A DNA stretch of 36,423 nucleotides from Telmatospirillum sp. GTDB taxonomy: Bacteria > Pseudomonadota > Alphaproteobacteria > Rhodospirillales > Magnetospirillaceae. Within the stretch, counting starts at the first letter, position 1, and every line of letters begins with the position of its first letter. Under the pieces are notes generated by a model. It did no database searches. It had not been told where the DNA came from and saw only the letters and a program-made list of their open reading frames with translations. The DNA is taken from NCBI GenBank assembly GCA_009712185.1, contig WASQ01000051.1:1-36423 (forward strand). The letters run 5' to 3'. A program made the position numbers and the translations under genes. Below are positions 1 to 8,252 of the stretch, piece by piece.

Positions 1-1
1 G

Positions 2-55
2 GCTCGCGGAAAGGATCAGTTCGCCGGATACAACGGTATCAGCATCAAGTTCTGA
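2..55 (+). CDS. C-terminal end of an outer-membrane beta-barrel protein (partial)
   Basis: The window opens inside a plus-strand reading frame that reads ARGKDQFAGYNGISIKF and stops with TGA at 53-55. The terminal aromatic residue (Phe), with alternating hydrophobic residues before it, is the usual C-terminal signature of Gram-negative outer-membrane barrels recognised by the Bam machinery. A strong Rho-independent terminator follows about 70 bases later, which supports a real gene end. Only 17 residues are visible, so porin, TonB receptor or another barrel cannot be told apart. Confidence 0.55.
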   Translation, partial: ARGKDQFAGYNGISIKF

Positions 56-121
56 CGTTTTCCAGCGCGACGGTCGCGGGCTCCTATCCCCTCCGCGACC
101 GTGGAAACGGCCAGAACGCCC

Positions 122-165
122 AGCCCCTTCCCGTCGTCTCCCTGCGGGAAGGGGCTTCTTTTTTT
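122..165 (+). terminator. Rho-independent terminator after the barrel protein
   Basis: A perfect 12-bp stem (122-133 with 145-156), an 11-base loop and a run of seven T at 159-165. It ends the plus-strand gene that stops at 55. Confidence 0.9.
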
Positions 166-180
166 GGAAGGGGAACCACC

Positions 181-208
181 CGGTGCTGATCGGTTCCGAT
201 CAGCACCG
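181..208. repeat. Palindrome, copy 1 of a dispersed intergenic inverted repeat
   Basis: Two perfect 13-bp arms (181-193 and 196-208) are separated by TT. The core arm GTGCTGATCGG recurs in an almost identical palindrome at 7659-7682. It lies directly downstream of the yajQ stop on the minus strand but lacks a T-run, so it is not a standard terminator. It could be a terminator-like mRNA 3' end, a protein-binding site or a small dispersed repeat. Confidence 0.6.
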
Positions 209-215
209 CTCATTA

Positions 216-701
216 TCAGTCTCTGAAATTCACATATTGGAGAGGCTGGTCGACCGGCAGCTTTTTGACCAGTGCGATCGCCTCCTGAAGGTCGTCGCGC
301 TTCTTGCCGGAGATCCTGAGTTCGTCCCCCTGGATGGAGGCCTGGACCTTGATCTTGCTGTCCTTGATTTCCTTGACCAGGGTTTTCGCCAGATCCTTGC
401 CGATTCCCTGCTTGATGGTGACGAGTTGGCGAACGGTATTGCCGGACGCCTTTTCCACGGTCTGGAAATCGAGCGCCTTGGGATCGACATTGCGGCGGGT
501 GAAATAGACCTTCAGCAATTCATGCATCTGTTTGAGCTTGAGATCGTCGTCGGCGAGAATGGTGATGGTCTCCTCCTTGCGCTCCACCGAACATTTCGAT
601 CCCTTGAAATCGAAACGTTGCGCGATCTCCCGGCCAATGCCGGCCACCGCATTGTCCACTTCGGCCAGATCGGTCTTGGAGACGATGTCGAAGGAAGGCA
701 T
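216..701 (-). CDS. yajQ: YajQ family nucleotide/nucleic-acid-binding protein
   Basis: A 161-residue protein starting MPSFDIVSK and ending PLQYVNFRD, the characteristic ends of the YajQ (UPF0234) family, whose usual length is 160-165. The family has two alpha/beta domains; the Xanthomonas member binds cyclic di-GMP, and others are described as nucleic-acid binding. The conserved stretch RFDFKGSK and the lysine-rich second half (TIKQGIGKDLAK) are present. I chose the ATG at 699-701 because AGGAG precedes it at good spacing and the family starts there; the frame stays open to 815 but the extra residues do not resemble the family. It is a single gene on the minus strand, separated from its neighbours by terminator-like hairpins. 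Confidence 0.93.
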   Translation of the reverse strand: MPSFDIVSKTDLAEVDNAVAGIGREIAQRFDFKGSKCSVERKEETITILADDDLKLKQMHELLKVYFTRRNVDPKALDFQTVEKASGNTVRQLVTIKQGIGKDLAKTLVKEIKDSKIKVQASIQGDELRISGKKRDDLQEAIALVKKLPVDQPLQYVNFRD

Positions 702-813
702 GGGGACACTCCTGAACTGAAAAAACCTGAATCCGGCGGGATTTTGGCTCAGGGGCGTGGCGAAGACCAGTTGTTTTGCACATTTCGGGTCCCGGGCCGG
801 CGCCGGATGTCTC

Positions 814-855
814 AAAAAAAAACGGAATGGCGCGGCCGGAGCCGGTCCATTCCGT
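814..855 (-). terminator. Rho-independent terminator of the phosphoesterase gene
   Basis: Read on the minus strand, a 9-bp stem ACGGAATGG/CCATTCCGT (855-847 with 830-822) encloses a GC-rich inner region and is followed by a run of T (complement of the A-run 814-822). It lies 31 bases after the phosphoesterase stop. Confidence 0.9.
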
Positions 856-885
856 CAAGGAGGCCAGACGTCAGGCCACCACCCG

Positions 886-2769
886 TCAGGAGCGGGGGAA
901 GTGGAACATCTCCATCAGATCTCCGATGGCCGGACTGTTGGCGGGCACGTAGGGCGACGTCGTCCCCGACGCCGGATTGGGCAGATTGTCGCGGCTGCGT
1001 TTCGTCAACGGGGCAAGGCCCCAGTTGCGTTCGATGAACTTCACCACCGACACATGGTCGTAGTAGGTGTGTACCACATGGCCGCCGGTGGAGTAGGGCG
1101 ATACCACGATCAGCGGGATGCGGGGACCGTCGCCGAAGAAGTCGACCGGCTGCACATAGCCGGCGTCGTAATAGCCGCCGCCCTCGTCGAAGGTGATCAT
1201 GATCGCGGTGTGTCGCCACAGCGCCGGATTGTGACGGACGGCCTCGATCAGCTTGCGGCTGAACGCCTCGAAAATGTCGAGTTTCGATGAGGCCGGATGG
1301 CCGTCGTTGAGGCCGTTCGGTTTGACATAGGAGACGGCCGGAAGCGTACCGCGGGCGATGTCCTCGTAAAGGTCCGGGATGTCCTTCAGATGATCCTTGC
1401 GTGCGGCGGCGTCGGTCATGACTGACGCCGTGTACTGGAACGGGTTGCAGATGGTGCAATAAAGCGGATTCTTGGGATCCGCGACATAGTCGTTCCAGTT
1501 CTCTCCGTAATAGCGCCAGGAAATCGACTTTTCCGACAGCGCGTCGCCGATGGTGCGCAGCGTCGACGGCGGAACGGTCTGGGGTTTGGCGGTATTGACC
1601 GATCCATCGCCGACATAGCCGGGTTCGTAGTTGTTCAAAAGATAAAAATGTCCGGGTTCGCAGCGTGGATCCGGATGCGACGGCAGGGCCGCCAGATAAT
1701 CGAGGACGGCGCCGACCCCGGGCTGACCATGGTCGGCGCAGGCGCTGTAGCTGCCGCCGTCATAGCCATCCTGGGCGTAATAGTTGTTGGTGCCGGGCTG
1801 CGGGTCGGGATTTTCGATCTGGTCGGCCGGCGGAGTCGCCGGATTGCCTTTTCCATCGGTGTAGAAAATGGCGTCCGCGGTGCCCAGAGCGATATGGTTG
1901 ACCCCGGTTCCGCCCAGAACCGCCTGGTGGAAATTGTCCGAAAGGCTGTATTCGTCCGCCAGCTTTTTGAAATAGGGCGCGTCTCCCCGGGCGACATTGT
2001 AGAAGCCCATGGAGTTGGATCCCTCGCCGGTGCTTTGCTCGTCGAATCCGGGAGGCTGGGGCTTGCCGTCGCTGCCGCCGCTGATGGTCGTTTCGACCCA
2101 GGGGTACAGATCGGCAAGGCAGCCGCTGGGATTGTCCGGGGTGGCCTGATGGACGGCGCAATCCATCTGCTGCCACATCTGATAAAAGCGATGGACCGGG
2201 CCGCCGGCATAGGCATCGTAGGGCAGCGACGGGGTCAGCGGCACCGGTCCGTTGGCCGGCGCCGCCGCATTGCGGATGCGTGTGTCGACGGATCGTTTGG
2301 GCAGGCCGGTGGCGCCGGTGGTGACCAGCCGGTAGGCGTCCTTCGGCAGGCCGGGCGACGATTTTCCGACCAGGACCAGCGACTTGAGCGGCGGCCCTTC
2401 CGTGTCGCTGGGGGTTGGTGCGGCATCCTCGGTCATCATGGGCGGAAGATGGTCATAGGGGGTCTTTCCGCCCGGGGCGAGCTGATAGGTCGTCCGGTCC
2501 TCTGCGCGGTACTGGCGTGCCGCGCCGAAATTCGGACCCGGACTGCCATCCTTGTTGACGATGCGCCGGCTTAAGAGATTGTCGACGGTTTCGCCCTTTT
2601 TCGGGACATAGGTGGCGAACAGATGGTCGAAGGTGCGGTTTTCGCCGATCACGACGATGACGTGGTCGATCGGCGTGGCGGCGGTCTCGGCCATCGCCGG
2701 CCGGCTGCCGGCCAGCGCGGGAAGGAGAAGGGCGGCGATGGCGATGCCGGATGACATGGGGCGGCGCAT
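886..2769 (-). CDS. Secreted phosphoesterase (AcpA / phospholipase C superfamily, PF04185-type)
   Basis: A 627-residue exported protein. Residues 1-27 form a signal peptide with an AMA cleavage site. The mature enzyme begins with the metal-site motif IGENRTFDHLF (residues 41-51), the hallmark Glu-Asn of the phosphoesterase family, and carries the second metal cluster FDEGGGYYD near 527-535, followed by IPLIVVSPYS and a YDHVSVVKFIE segment. Members hydrolyse phosphate monoesters or phospholipids in the periplasm or outside the cell; the exact substrate cannot be read here. The ATG at 2769 has GAGGAG upstream; the frame stays open to 3060, but that extension overlaps the receptor gene and has no export signal. 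It sits 80 bases downstream of the TonB-dependent receptor on the same strand, so co-transcription is likely. Confidence 0.88.
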   Translation of the reverse strand: MRRPMSSGIAIAALLLPALAGSRPAMAETAATPIDHVIVVIGENRTFDHLFATYVPKKGETVDNLLSRRIVNKDGSPGPNFGAARQYRAEDRTTYQLAPGGKTPYDHLPPMMTEDAAPTPSDTEGPPLKSLVLVGKSSPGLPKDAYRLVTTGATGLPKRSVDTRIRNAAAPANGPVPLTPSLPYDAYAGGPVHRFYQMWQQMDCAVHQATPDNPSGCLADLYPWVETTISGGSDGKPQPPGFDEQSTGEGSNSMGFYNVARGDAPYFKKLADEYSLSDNFHQAVLGGTGVNHIALGTADAIFYTDGKGNPATPPADQIENPDPQPGTNNYYAQDGYDGGSYSACADHGQPGVGAVLDYLAALPSHPDPRCEPGHFYLLNNYEPGYVGDGSVNTAKPQTVPPSTLRTIGDALSEKSISWRYYGENWNDYVADPKNPLYCTICNPFQYTASVMTDAAARKDHLKDIPDLYEDIARGTLPAVSYVKPNGLNDGHPASSKLDIFEAFSRKLIEAVRHNPALWRHTAIMITFDEGGGYYDAGYVQPVDFFGDGPRIPLIVVSPYSTGGHVVHTYYDHVSVVKFIERNWGLAPLTKRSRDNLPNPASGTTSPYVPANSPAIGDLMEMFHFPRS

Positions 2770-2849
2770 TGGCAGGGACTCCTCTTGTCGTGATGTCCGT
2801 CGGACCGGCGGGGCGCAGGGCCCCGCCGGCCGATCGTCCGGCCAGGCCG

Positions 2850-5108
2850 TCAGAAGCTGGCGCTGATGGTGCCGAAGAAGGCGCGCGGCGCGCCCACCTG
2901 CAGCGTCTGGTTGGTGCCGGAGGGATCGGTCATCGGGAAGCCGTTGGTGCCGATCGAGGAATAGTATTTTTTGTCGAACAGGTTGGTGATGTTGAACTGG
3001 ATCCGGAGATCCTTCAGCCGGCCGAGCTGTTCGATGGAATAACCGGTGCTGATGTCCCACAACATCCGTCCGCCGACCCAGTTGTCGTTGGTGTAGGTGT
3101 AGTAGCGCTTGCCCATATAGTCGCCGGTCAGATGGGCGAAAAACCCGTCCTTCTGGAAGCCGATATCCGTCTTGTACATGAATTCGGGCGTGTCGACCGC
3201 GTTTTTGCTCTTCAGATGATAGGTCACGCCGCCGCTGGTCACATTGTCGTCATAGGTCGATTTGTCGAAGCTGACGCCGTTGTACCAGGTGAGGCCCGAC
3301 AGGATGTGCCAGCTTGCCGCGGCCTCGACTCCGTTGGTGGTGACGCCGCCGACATTGGCGAGGGCATTGGCGCAACCCTGTATTCCCGACGAGCATTGGG
3401 AAATACCCAGCAAACGGTCGTTGAAGTTGACGTGATAGACCGAGATGTCGGTCGTGAGCTGGCCGCGCGTCTGGCGATAGCCGATTTCCTCGGTCCAGGA
3501 GGTTTCAGGGTGCAGGCCGGACTTGTTGGCGTCGAACTGCGCCTGTGTCATCTGGAAGGGGGCGGCGCCATAGCCGGGTCCCCCGGCCTGGAAGCTGCGA
3601 AGGTTGCGCGCGACATCGGCAAAGATTTCGTCATGACTGGTGATCTTCCAGTTGACGCCGACCTGCGGCAGGAAGGGCGAGGAGGCGTCGATATCGCCGC
3701 TGGCATAGCCGCTGCCCTGCACCAGCTTGCCATGAATATCGGTCCGCGTGCCTTTGAACCCGGCGCTGACCGTAATGCTGTCGGTCAGCTTGTAATTGTC
3801 TTCGACATAGCCTTGGATCACATCGGTGTCGAAGTTGAATTTCCACTGCGTGTAGAATGGGTTGCTGGGGAAGTCATAGAGCGAGAAGACCGGCGAGTTG
3901 ACGGTGGTCGCATAGAAGCGCCGGGCCAGATCGAAGCTTTCCTTCTCGTACCAGATGCCGCCGGTGACGGAGTTGTTTTCCTTGTCATAGGTCAGGCTGG
4001 TGAGGACGCCGCCGCGCTTCTGTGTGTATTCCGATGTCCTGAGCGAGATCGGCGACCCGCCGGGTGAGGGCAGGTAGGGGGTGAACCACAGTCCGCGACC
4101 GTTATCGGTGTGGCCGTAAACGGTGCTCTTGATCGACAGGCTGTCGGTCAGGGGCGTGTTGAGCGTCAGGCCTCCCAGCAGGTCCTTGCGCAGGCCGGAA
4201 CCGGCATAGTAGGCGGCGTCCAGCGCGTCCGAGGTCCGGTTTTCCCCTTGCGTGAAGACGCCGCGCGCCGCGGCGATCGCCTGTGCCCAATTGCCGTAAT
4301 TGTCCCAGTTGTAACCCAGTTTCGATTCATATTCCTTCGACAGGTCCTGGTAGTCCACTTCGGCCCGGTCGGAGTAATTGAAGAAGGCGGTGACAGTGCC
4401 TTCTCCCAGGTTCTGCACCAATTTCGAGTTGATCTGCAGATCCTTCTGATTGCCGACGCCCTTCCATTTTTCGCTGTCCTGGTAGGCGACGGACACGGTG
4501 AACTTGTCGTTGGTCGGCAGCATGCCGCTGTCGAGGCGGGCATAGGTCCGATGGGCCGCGTTCGACCCGAAGGATTGCTGGACGGTGCCGCCGGCCACAT
4601 CGGACGGCGTCACCGATACGAAGGCCAGGGTGCCGCCGAGATTGCTGTTGGAGGCCGTTCCGAGAGAGCCGGTTCCCTGCGAGATCGTGCTTTTGGCGAT
4701 GTTCTCGTTGATGATCGCGCGGCTGATATGCAGGCCGTTCCAGTTGCCATAGGTCATGTCGCCCAACGGAACGTCGTCCAGCGTGAACCCGAGCTGATTC
4801 TGATTGAAGCCGCGAACCGAGATGCGGGTCGCCCATTCGTAGGCGCCGAAGCTGTCCGCCGAGGTGTAGTTGACGCCCGGCAGTTCCGAAATCGCCTTGA
4901 TCGGGCTGGTGCCCGGCGCGGCGTCCAGCAGGGCCTGCTGGTCGATCGACTGCACCTGACGCTTTTCGCCCTCGGTCGAGATCACGATGGTGTCGATATT
5001 GCCGGGAATGGCGGCGACCTGCGTGTTCGGATCAGCGAACGCGGGAAGACCGCCGCCGACGAACAGGCTGATGGAAGAAATGCCAAGAAGAAGCACTTTT
5101 TTGCGCAT
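2850..5108 (-). CDS. TonB-dependent outer-membrane receptor
   Basis: A 752-residue protein with a signal peptide (MRKKVLLLG...LPAFA, residues 1-25), a TonB-box-like DTIVIS at 39-44, an N-terminal plug (SIDQQALLDAAPGTSPIKAISELPG, then the ISVRGFNQN segment) and a large beta-barrel ending FFGTISASF with a terminal Phe. It would import a ligand across the outer membrane using TonB/ExbBD energy. No siderophore or vitamin ligand can be assigned. The immediate downstream secreted phosphoesterase suggests that the ligand or its precursor is a phosphorylated compound (inference). The ATG at 5108 begins the signal peptide and follows GGGGACGAG; a TTG at 5123 is an alternative. The upstream region is AT-rich and holds the promoter, but no convincing Fur or Pho box was seen. 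Confidence 0.9.
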   Translation of the reverse strand: MRKKVLLLGISSISLFVGGGLPAFADPNTQVAAIPGNIDTIVISTEGEKRQVQSIDQQALLDAAPGTSPIKAISELPGVNYTSADSFGAYEWATRISVRGFNQNQLGFTLDDVPLGDMTYGNWNGLHISRAIINENIAKSTISQGTGSLGTASNSNLGGTLAFVSVTPSDVAGGTVQQSFGSNAAHRTYARLDSGMLPTNDKFTVSVAYQDSEKWKGVGNQKDLQINSKLVQNLGEGTVTAFFNYSDRAEVDYQDLSKEYESKLGYNWDNYGNWAQAIAAARGVFTQGENRTSDALDAAYYAGSGLRKDLLGGLTLNTPLTDSLSIKSTVYGHTDNGRGLWFTPYLPSPGGSPISLRTSEYTQKRGGVLTSLTYDKENNSVTGGIWYEKESFDLARRFYATTVNSPVFSLYDFPSNPFYTQWKFNFDTDVIQGYVEDNYKLTDSITVSAGFKGTRTDIHGKLVQGSGYASGDIDASSPFLPQVGVNWKITSHDEIFADVARNLRSFQAGGPGYGAAPFQMTQAQFDANKSGLHPETSWTEEIGYRQTRGQLTTDISVYHVNFNDRLLGISQCSSGIQGCANALANVGGVTTNGVEAAASWHILSGLTWYNGVSFDKSTYDDNVTSGGVTYHLKSKNAVDTPEFMYKTDIGFQKDGFFAHLTGDYMGKRYYTYTNDNWVGGRMLWDISTGYSIEQLGRLKDLRIQFNITNLFDKKYYSSIGTNGFPMTDPSGTNQTLQVGAPRAFFGTISASF

Positions 5109-5602
5109 CGGACTCGTCCCCAACTAATAATTGAGTTTGCAATACCGGGATGTTCCGACTGAAATTTTGAACAGTGTTTACTTTTAAATAAACATGCTCA
5201 CGAAGATAATTTTTGTCGGAGTTATATCCGTCGTGCGTTTCCAGCCTTGGCAATTTCCATGCAGAAACGCCGCAAGCGCCCGAAGTTGTAGCGAAGAATC
5301 TTTTCAGATGCTTGTCGGTTACATGATATTTTTGTTAATTTGTAGGGTATATGACCTGAATATTTCAAAAAAAGCGCAAAGAATCTCGATTTTTCCATTT
5401 CATATTATGAATTAAATAATTCCTGAATTTCCGATCAAAACAACCCTGGATACCCCTCTCCGAGGGGCCGTCGCGTGGGCGAGTGCCGGGAGAGGCTTGT
5501 GCGGGGTCCTTCCGGACAGGCGTCGTTGCCATCGGACAGGCATTCCCCTACTGTCGCCCCCCTGGCCCCGGACGTCCGTCGCCACCGGAAAACGAGAAGG
5601 GT
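5109..5602. other. Divergent intergenic region between the TonB receptor and the SMR gene
   Basis: No gene is supported here. Bases about 5150-5450 are markedly AT-rich, unlike the flanking genes, and must contain the receptor promoter on the minus strand. A small inverted repeat GTTTA-N8-TAAAC lies at 5176-5193. The last 150 bases before the SMR gene are GC-rich, with short hairpins CCCCTC-TCC-GAGGGG (5453-5467) and GTCC-TTCC-GGAC just after. No guanidine riboswitch class was recognised. Confidence 0.5.
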
Positions 5603-5935
5603 ATGCCCGCTTTTCTGTCGCTTGCCATCGCCATCGTCGCGGAGGTCATTGCCACGACCTCGCTCAAAGCCTCGGAGGGATTCACCCGCCCATGGCCCTC
5701 TCTGCTGGTCGTCGCCGGCTATGGCGTCTCTTTTTATTGCCTGGCCCTGACCTTGAGGGCGTTACCCATGGGGATCGTCTATGCGATCTGGTCCGGTGTC
5801 GGGATTGTCCTGATAACCGCCCTGGGCTGGGTTCTGTTCGGTCAGAAGCTGGACCTGCCGGCCCTGGGCGGGATGGCTTTGATCATTGCCGGAGTGCTGG
5901 TGATCAATCTGTTTTCCGGCGCCGTCAGGGGGTGA
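5603..5935 (+). CDS. Small multidrug resistance (SMR/EmrE-type) efflux protein
   Basis: A 110-residue, four-helix inner-membrane protein, exactly EmrE size. Glu14 in helix 1 (AIVAEVIAT), the proton/cation-binding residue, is present, as are Tyr40, Tyr60 and Trp63 in AIWSGVGIV, all at EmrE numbering. These features favour the Qac/EmrE branch exporting quaternary or aromatic cations in exchange for protons; the guanidinium-exporting Gdx/SugE branch is less likely. The ATG at 5603 follows GAGAAGG at proper spacing; the frame is open upstream to 5483 but the helix-1 start is decisive. It is a single gene on the plus strand, convergent with the split protease; a 9-bp hairpin overlaps its stop codon. 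Confidence 0.92.
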   Translation: MPAFLSLAIAIVAEVIATTSLKASEGFTRPWPSLLVVAGYGVSFYCLALTLRALPMGIVYAIWSGVGIVLITALGWVLFGQKLDLPALGGMALIIAGVLVINLFSGAVRG

Positions 5936-5941
5936 CGGCGC
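5919..5941. terminator. Hairpin overlapping the SMR stop codon
   Basis: A perfect 9-bp stem (5919-5927 with 5933-5941) with a five-G loop that includes the TGA stop. There is no T-run, so intrinsic termination is uncertain; it lies between two convergent genes. Confidence 0.4.
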
Positions 5942-5955
5942 GCGTTATCCGGCGT

Positions 5956-6925
5956 TCAATCAAAGCAGAACAGGCGGACGACGTTTCTGTCCATCGCCTG
6001 CAAGGTGGGCGGCGCCGGCGGGTTGTCGGAGGTGTCGATGACCGGATGAAGGCCATTTTCCTTCAGGAAAATCGCCGCCTCCGACGAATCGACGGCGGAT
6101 CCGATGTATTTGGCGCGATCGTTTCCCGTCTCTATTGAGGCAAAGGCAATTCCCGCAAGTCGTCCAAAGCGGTCCCAGATCGGAGAACCGCTCTGTCCAT
6201 GCCACATATCTCCGATAAACACGAAGGTTCTCGATCTTTTATGTTTATGAATATTATTTAAATTTGATTGTTTTTCTGAAAAAAGATCATGGAATGGAGT
6301 GGAAAGCAAAGTTCCAAATTCTTTTTTTATCTAAAGATAATTCGACCTCCCCACCATCATCTTCGACCATATGAATTGTGTCGTCATCTCTGTATTCCTG
6401 AAGAGTTGGTATCGGAGCATTGACCTTGATGTGTAATATTTCCATGGAGACATCATCGGCCCAGACTTCCCGATAAGGATAAGTCGTCAGGGTCAGAGAC
6501 TGCGATTCTACTCTGTTGTCCTCAAGGACGGTCAGGGGTTTCAGGGGGGGGGCAATGACGAGCGGAGATGCGGGGTAGGTCCGGTTGACCAGTTTCAGCA
6601 GCAGAAGATCCGTCAGGTCATTTCGGGGGACGGCGACGATCCGCGTCGGGGCGCCGGACAGCGTACCGTCAGCCGTTGTCGCATGAATTTCCCGGCATCC
6701 CATGCCGAGAAATGATCGGTGCAGTGCATGGCGATTTGTGAGAATCATCGTGGGAGATACGAAAAAGCCGGTGAATTGGGCAAAGAGCACCGGGGTATTT
6801 TTCGGTGCGGGGCCCGCGGCTGCTTGCAGCGCTGGCGATGGCTGATAGCAGGAGGATAACGCCAACGATAGCATTGTTGACAATATTGTTAGTGTGTAAA
6901 TTCTAATATTTTGCGATTTTTTCAT
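5956..6925 (-). pseudogene. Trypsin-like serine protease lipoprotein, split by a frameshift
   Basis: Two minus-strand frames together make one protease of about 320 residues. The upstream part (stop at 6287) begins MKKSQN, has a lipoprotein signal with lipobox LSSC, then TNRHAL (catalytic His) and NDLTDLLLLKL (catalytic Asp). The downstream part (to 5956) contains GQSGSPIWD, the catalytic Ser motif, but has no good start of its own. The frames cross near a run of seven A (minus strand, 6328-6322); removing one A joins them as DKKEFGTLLSTP, reading straight through. So this is a one-base insertion, a sequencing error, or a gene read by slippage on the A-run. The region is AT-richer than its neighbours, and no clear ribosome binding site precedes either candidate ATG (6925 or 6940). 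Confidence 0.7.
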
Positions 6926-7136
6926 TAAAAATGAATGCATTACATCGAATATATGAATAAAATACTTGTATTTATAATCGTAAATTATGTTTTTTTAAAA
7001 TGCCCGAATTTTAATTTACTTTTTGTGCCGGATGAGCGTCTGATGGCCAGCCTGCCCAGGCCGATTTCATCTAAACTCTCGACTTCGCTCGCATCAGTTC
7101 GTGGGGACGGCTGACATGATGTGAGGGGGGGCGATG

Positions 7137-7163
7137 CGCCCAACGGAGCCGGGGGCGTTTTTT
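7137..7163 (+). terminator. Terminator-like hairpin without an obvious plus-strand gene
   Basis: A CGCCC/GGGCG stem (7137-7141 with 7153-7157) followed by six T (7158-7163). There is no recognised plus-strand gene upstream back to 5935. It could terminate an unannotated transcript or be chance; the stem is only five base pairs. Confidence 0.3.
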
Positions 7164-7600
7164 CAATCGACCGGTCCCATCATTCCGCCGAATGGGGGTG
7201 GCAACCTGCCTCGCAGTCCTTGGATCATGCAGAATATAACGGATGCAATGACTCCAGGCGCCCAGGTATAAAACAGGAAAAATGGTCCAATCGTTGAGGT
7301 CAATGCAGTGATCATTAGGCTGGAGTGATTGTTGGAAAATATGATGAATACAATAATATATGAAAGAGATCCGGAAATAACACTTATTATTAATGACGTC
7401 AGAATTGTGGTTAAGATATTTTTGAGCGAGCATAGAAACGTCATGATGGAGGGGTAAATTATCAAAAATAATACCAGATATTGCCATGAGAACGATGAGA
7501 GACGACGCTCAAGCTCGGTCCAGAACAATAAAGAATATAAAGCAACAGAACTTGCGCTGATTGCAGTCGTGATGAACATCGATCCAAGAAATATTCGCAT
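7163..7600 (-). CDS. Hypothetical four-helix membrane protein
   Basis: A 145-residue protein with four strongly hydrophobic segments (about residues 4-27, 39-62, 66-92 and 96-125) and a short polar tail RGRLPPPFGGMMGPVD. The second connecting loop carries LERR, giving a plausible cytoplasmic side. I do not recognise a family. The ATG at 7600 has GAGAG about nine bases upstream. Codon use is AT-rich, like the neighbouring split protease and unlike the rest of the window, which suggests acquisition by transfer. It has no partner gene in an operon. An overlapping frame at 7071-7487 lacks these features and is less likely. Confidence 0.55.
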   Translation of the reverse strand: MRIFLGSMFITTAISASSVALYSLLFWTELERRLSSFSWQYLVLFLIIYPSIMTFLCSLKNILTTILTSLIISVISGSLSYIIVFIIFSNNHSSLMITALTSTIGPFFLFYTWAPGVIASVIFCMIQGLRGRLPPPFGGMMGPVD

Positions 7601-8252
7601 GTTTCTGCTCTCTATTTTATTTTGCCAATCAGTGCTTATTTCCTCGTAATACCAGCCTGTGCTGATCGGAGCCGATCAGCACTTCCCTCATGCCGCCTGG
7701 GCGGATTTCACCGATTCTTTTGGCTTGGCGATGTGGAGACAGTAAGGAATCGGAGGGCGCTTTTATATTTTCTTTATCGAGAGGCAATCATTCCAGTCTG
7801 ACGCGATTGAAAGGGGATTGATGAAAGTTTAATAATGTCGACGAGTCGTGTTGTGCCAAATATATTATAAATAATATTATTTATGAATATGTCGTGATGT
7901 TTATGATTTTCGCGAATTTGAACTGAAATATCGGACTCGTGCTCGACAAAATATATAAATATTGCCAAAATGTTGATGTATTTTTAAAAAATTTATCGGT
8001 AAGGTTGATATGTCGTCAATACGACCTTTCGGGATAGAACGTCCGTGGATGTCGCTGTTTGGGAGGGGGATCCGGCGGGGCGGCGATAGTGACGTCCGTC
8101 TTGATCGCGGTCGTTTCCCGCCATCCCCGCACCAGCTCTTTTGCCGAACCGTGTCGTCGGACATGACTATTCTCCACCATGGCCGCAAGCGGCCTTGAAG
8201 CCGGTTTCTCCGAGATTCCCGGCGTCGTGCCACGTTATGACACGCCGGAGCC
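7601..8252. other. 652-base gap, partly AT-rich, with a repeated palindrome
   Basis: No gene is supported. The palindrome at 7659-7682 is described separately. Bases 7750-8000 are very AT-rich. Short frames on both strands exist (for example 7774-7968 and 7901-8233 minus, 8010-8198 plus) but lack a good ribosome binding site or family resemblance. Near the right end a hairpin GGCCGC-AA-GCGGCC occurs around 8179-8192; the same hairpin core is found at 20991-21006. Confidence 0.5.
7659..7682. repeat. Palindrome, copy 2 of a dispersed intergenic inverted repeat
   Basis: Two perfect 11-bp arms, GTGCTGATCGG and its complement, separated by AG. The arms are identical to the inner 11 bp of the palindrome at 181-208; only the two central bases differ. 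It lies between the start of the four-helix membrane protein gene and the AT-rich gap. Confidence 0.6.

Noticed and set aside
886-3060. Longer version of the phosphoesterase starting at 3060
   Set aside because: The extra 97 residues overlap the TonB receptor in another frame, are His/Gln/Arg-rich and have no export signal; the ATG at 2769 has a good ribosome binding site and signal peptide.
2751-4067. 438-codon open frame on the plus strand opposite the TonB receptor
   Set aside because: Antisense shadow with GC-driven composition and no recognisable motif or proper start.
5109-5260. Pho-box or Fur-box upstream of the TonB receptor
   Set aside because: The closest sequence, CTGTTCA-N4-TTCAGTC, matches only half of a Pho box; no 19-bp Fur palindrome was found.
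5450-5602. Guanidine riboswitch before the SMR gene
   Set aside because: GC-rich hairpins are present, but the conserved ykkC blocks and the paired ACGR loops of mini-ykkC are missing; Glu14/Trp63 context also fits EmrE-type drug export.
7901-8233. 110-codon minus-strand frame
   Set aside because: Low-complexity Arg-rich start running into AT-rich sequence, no good ribosome binding site, no family resemblance.
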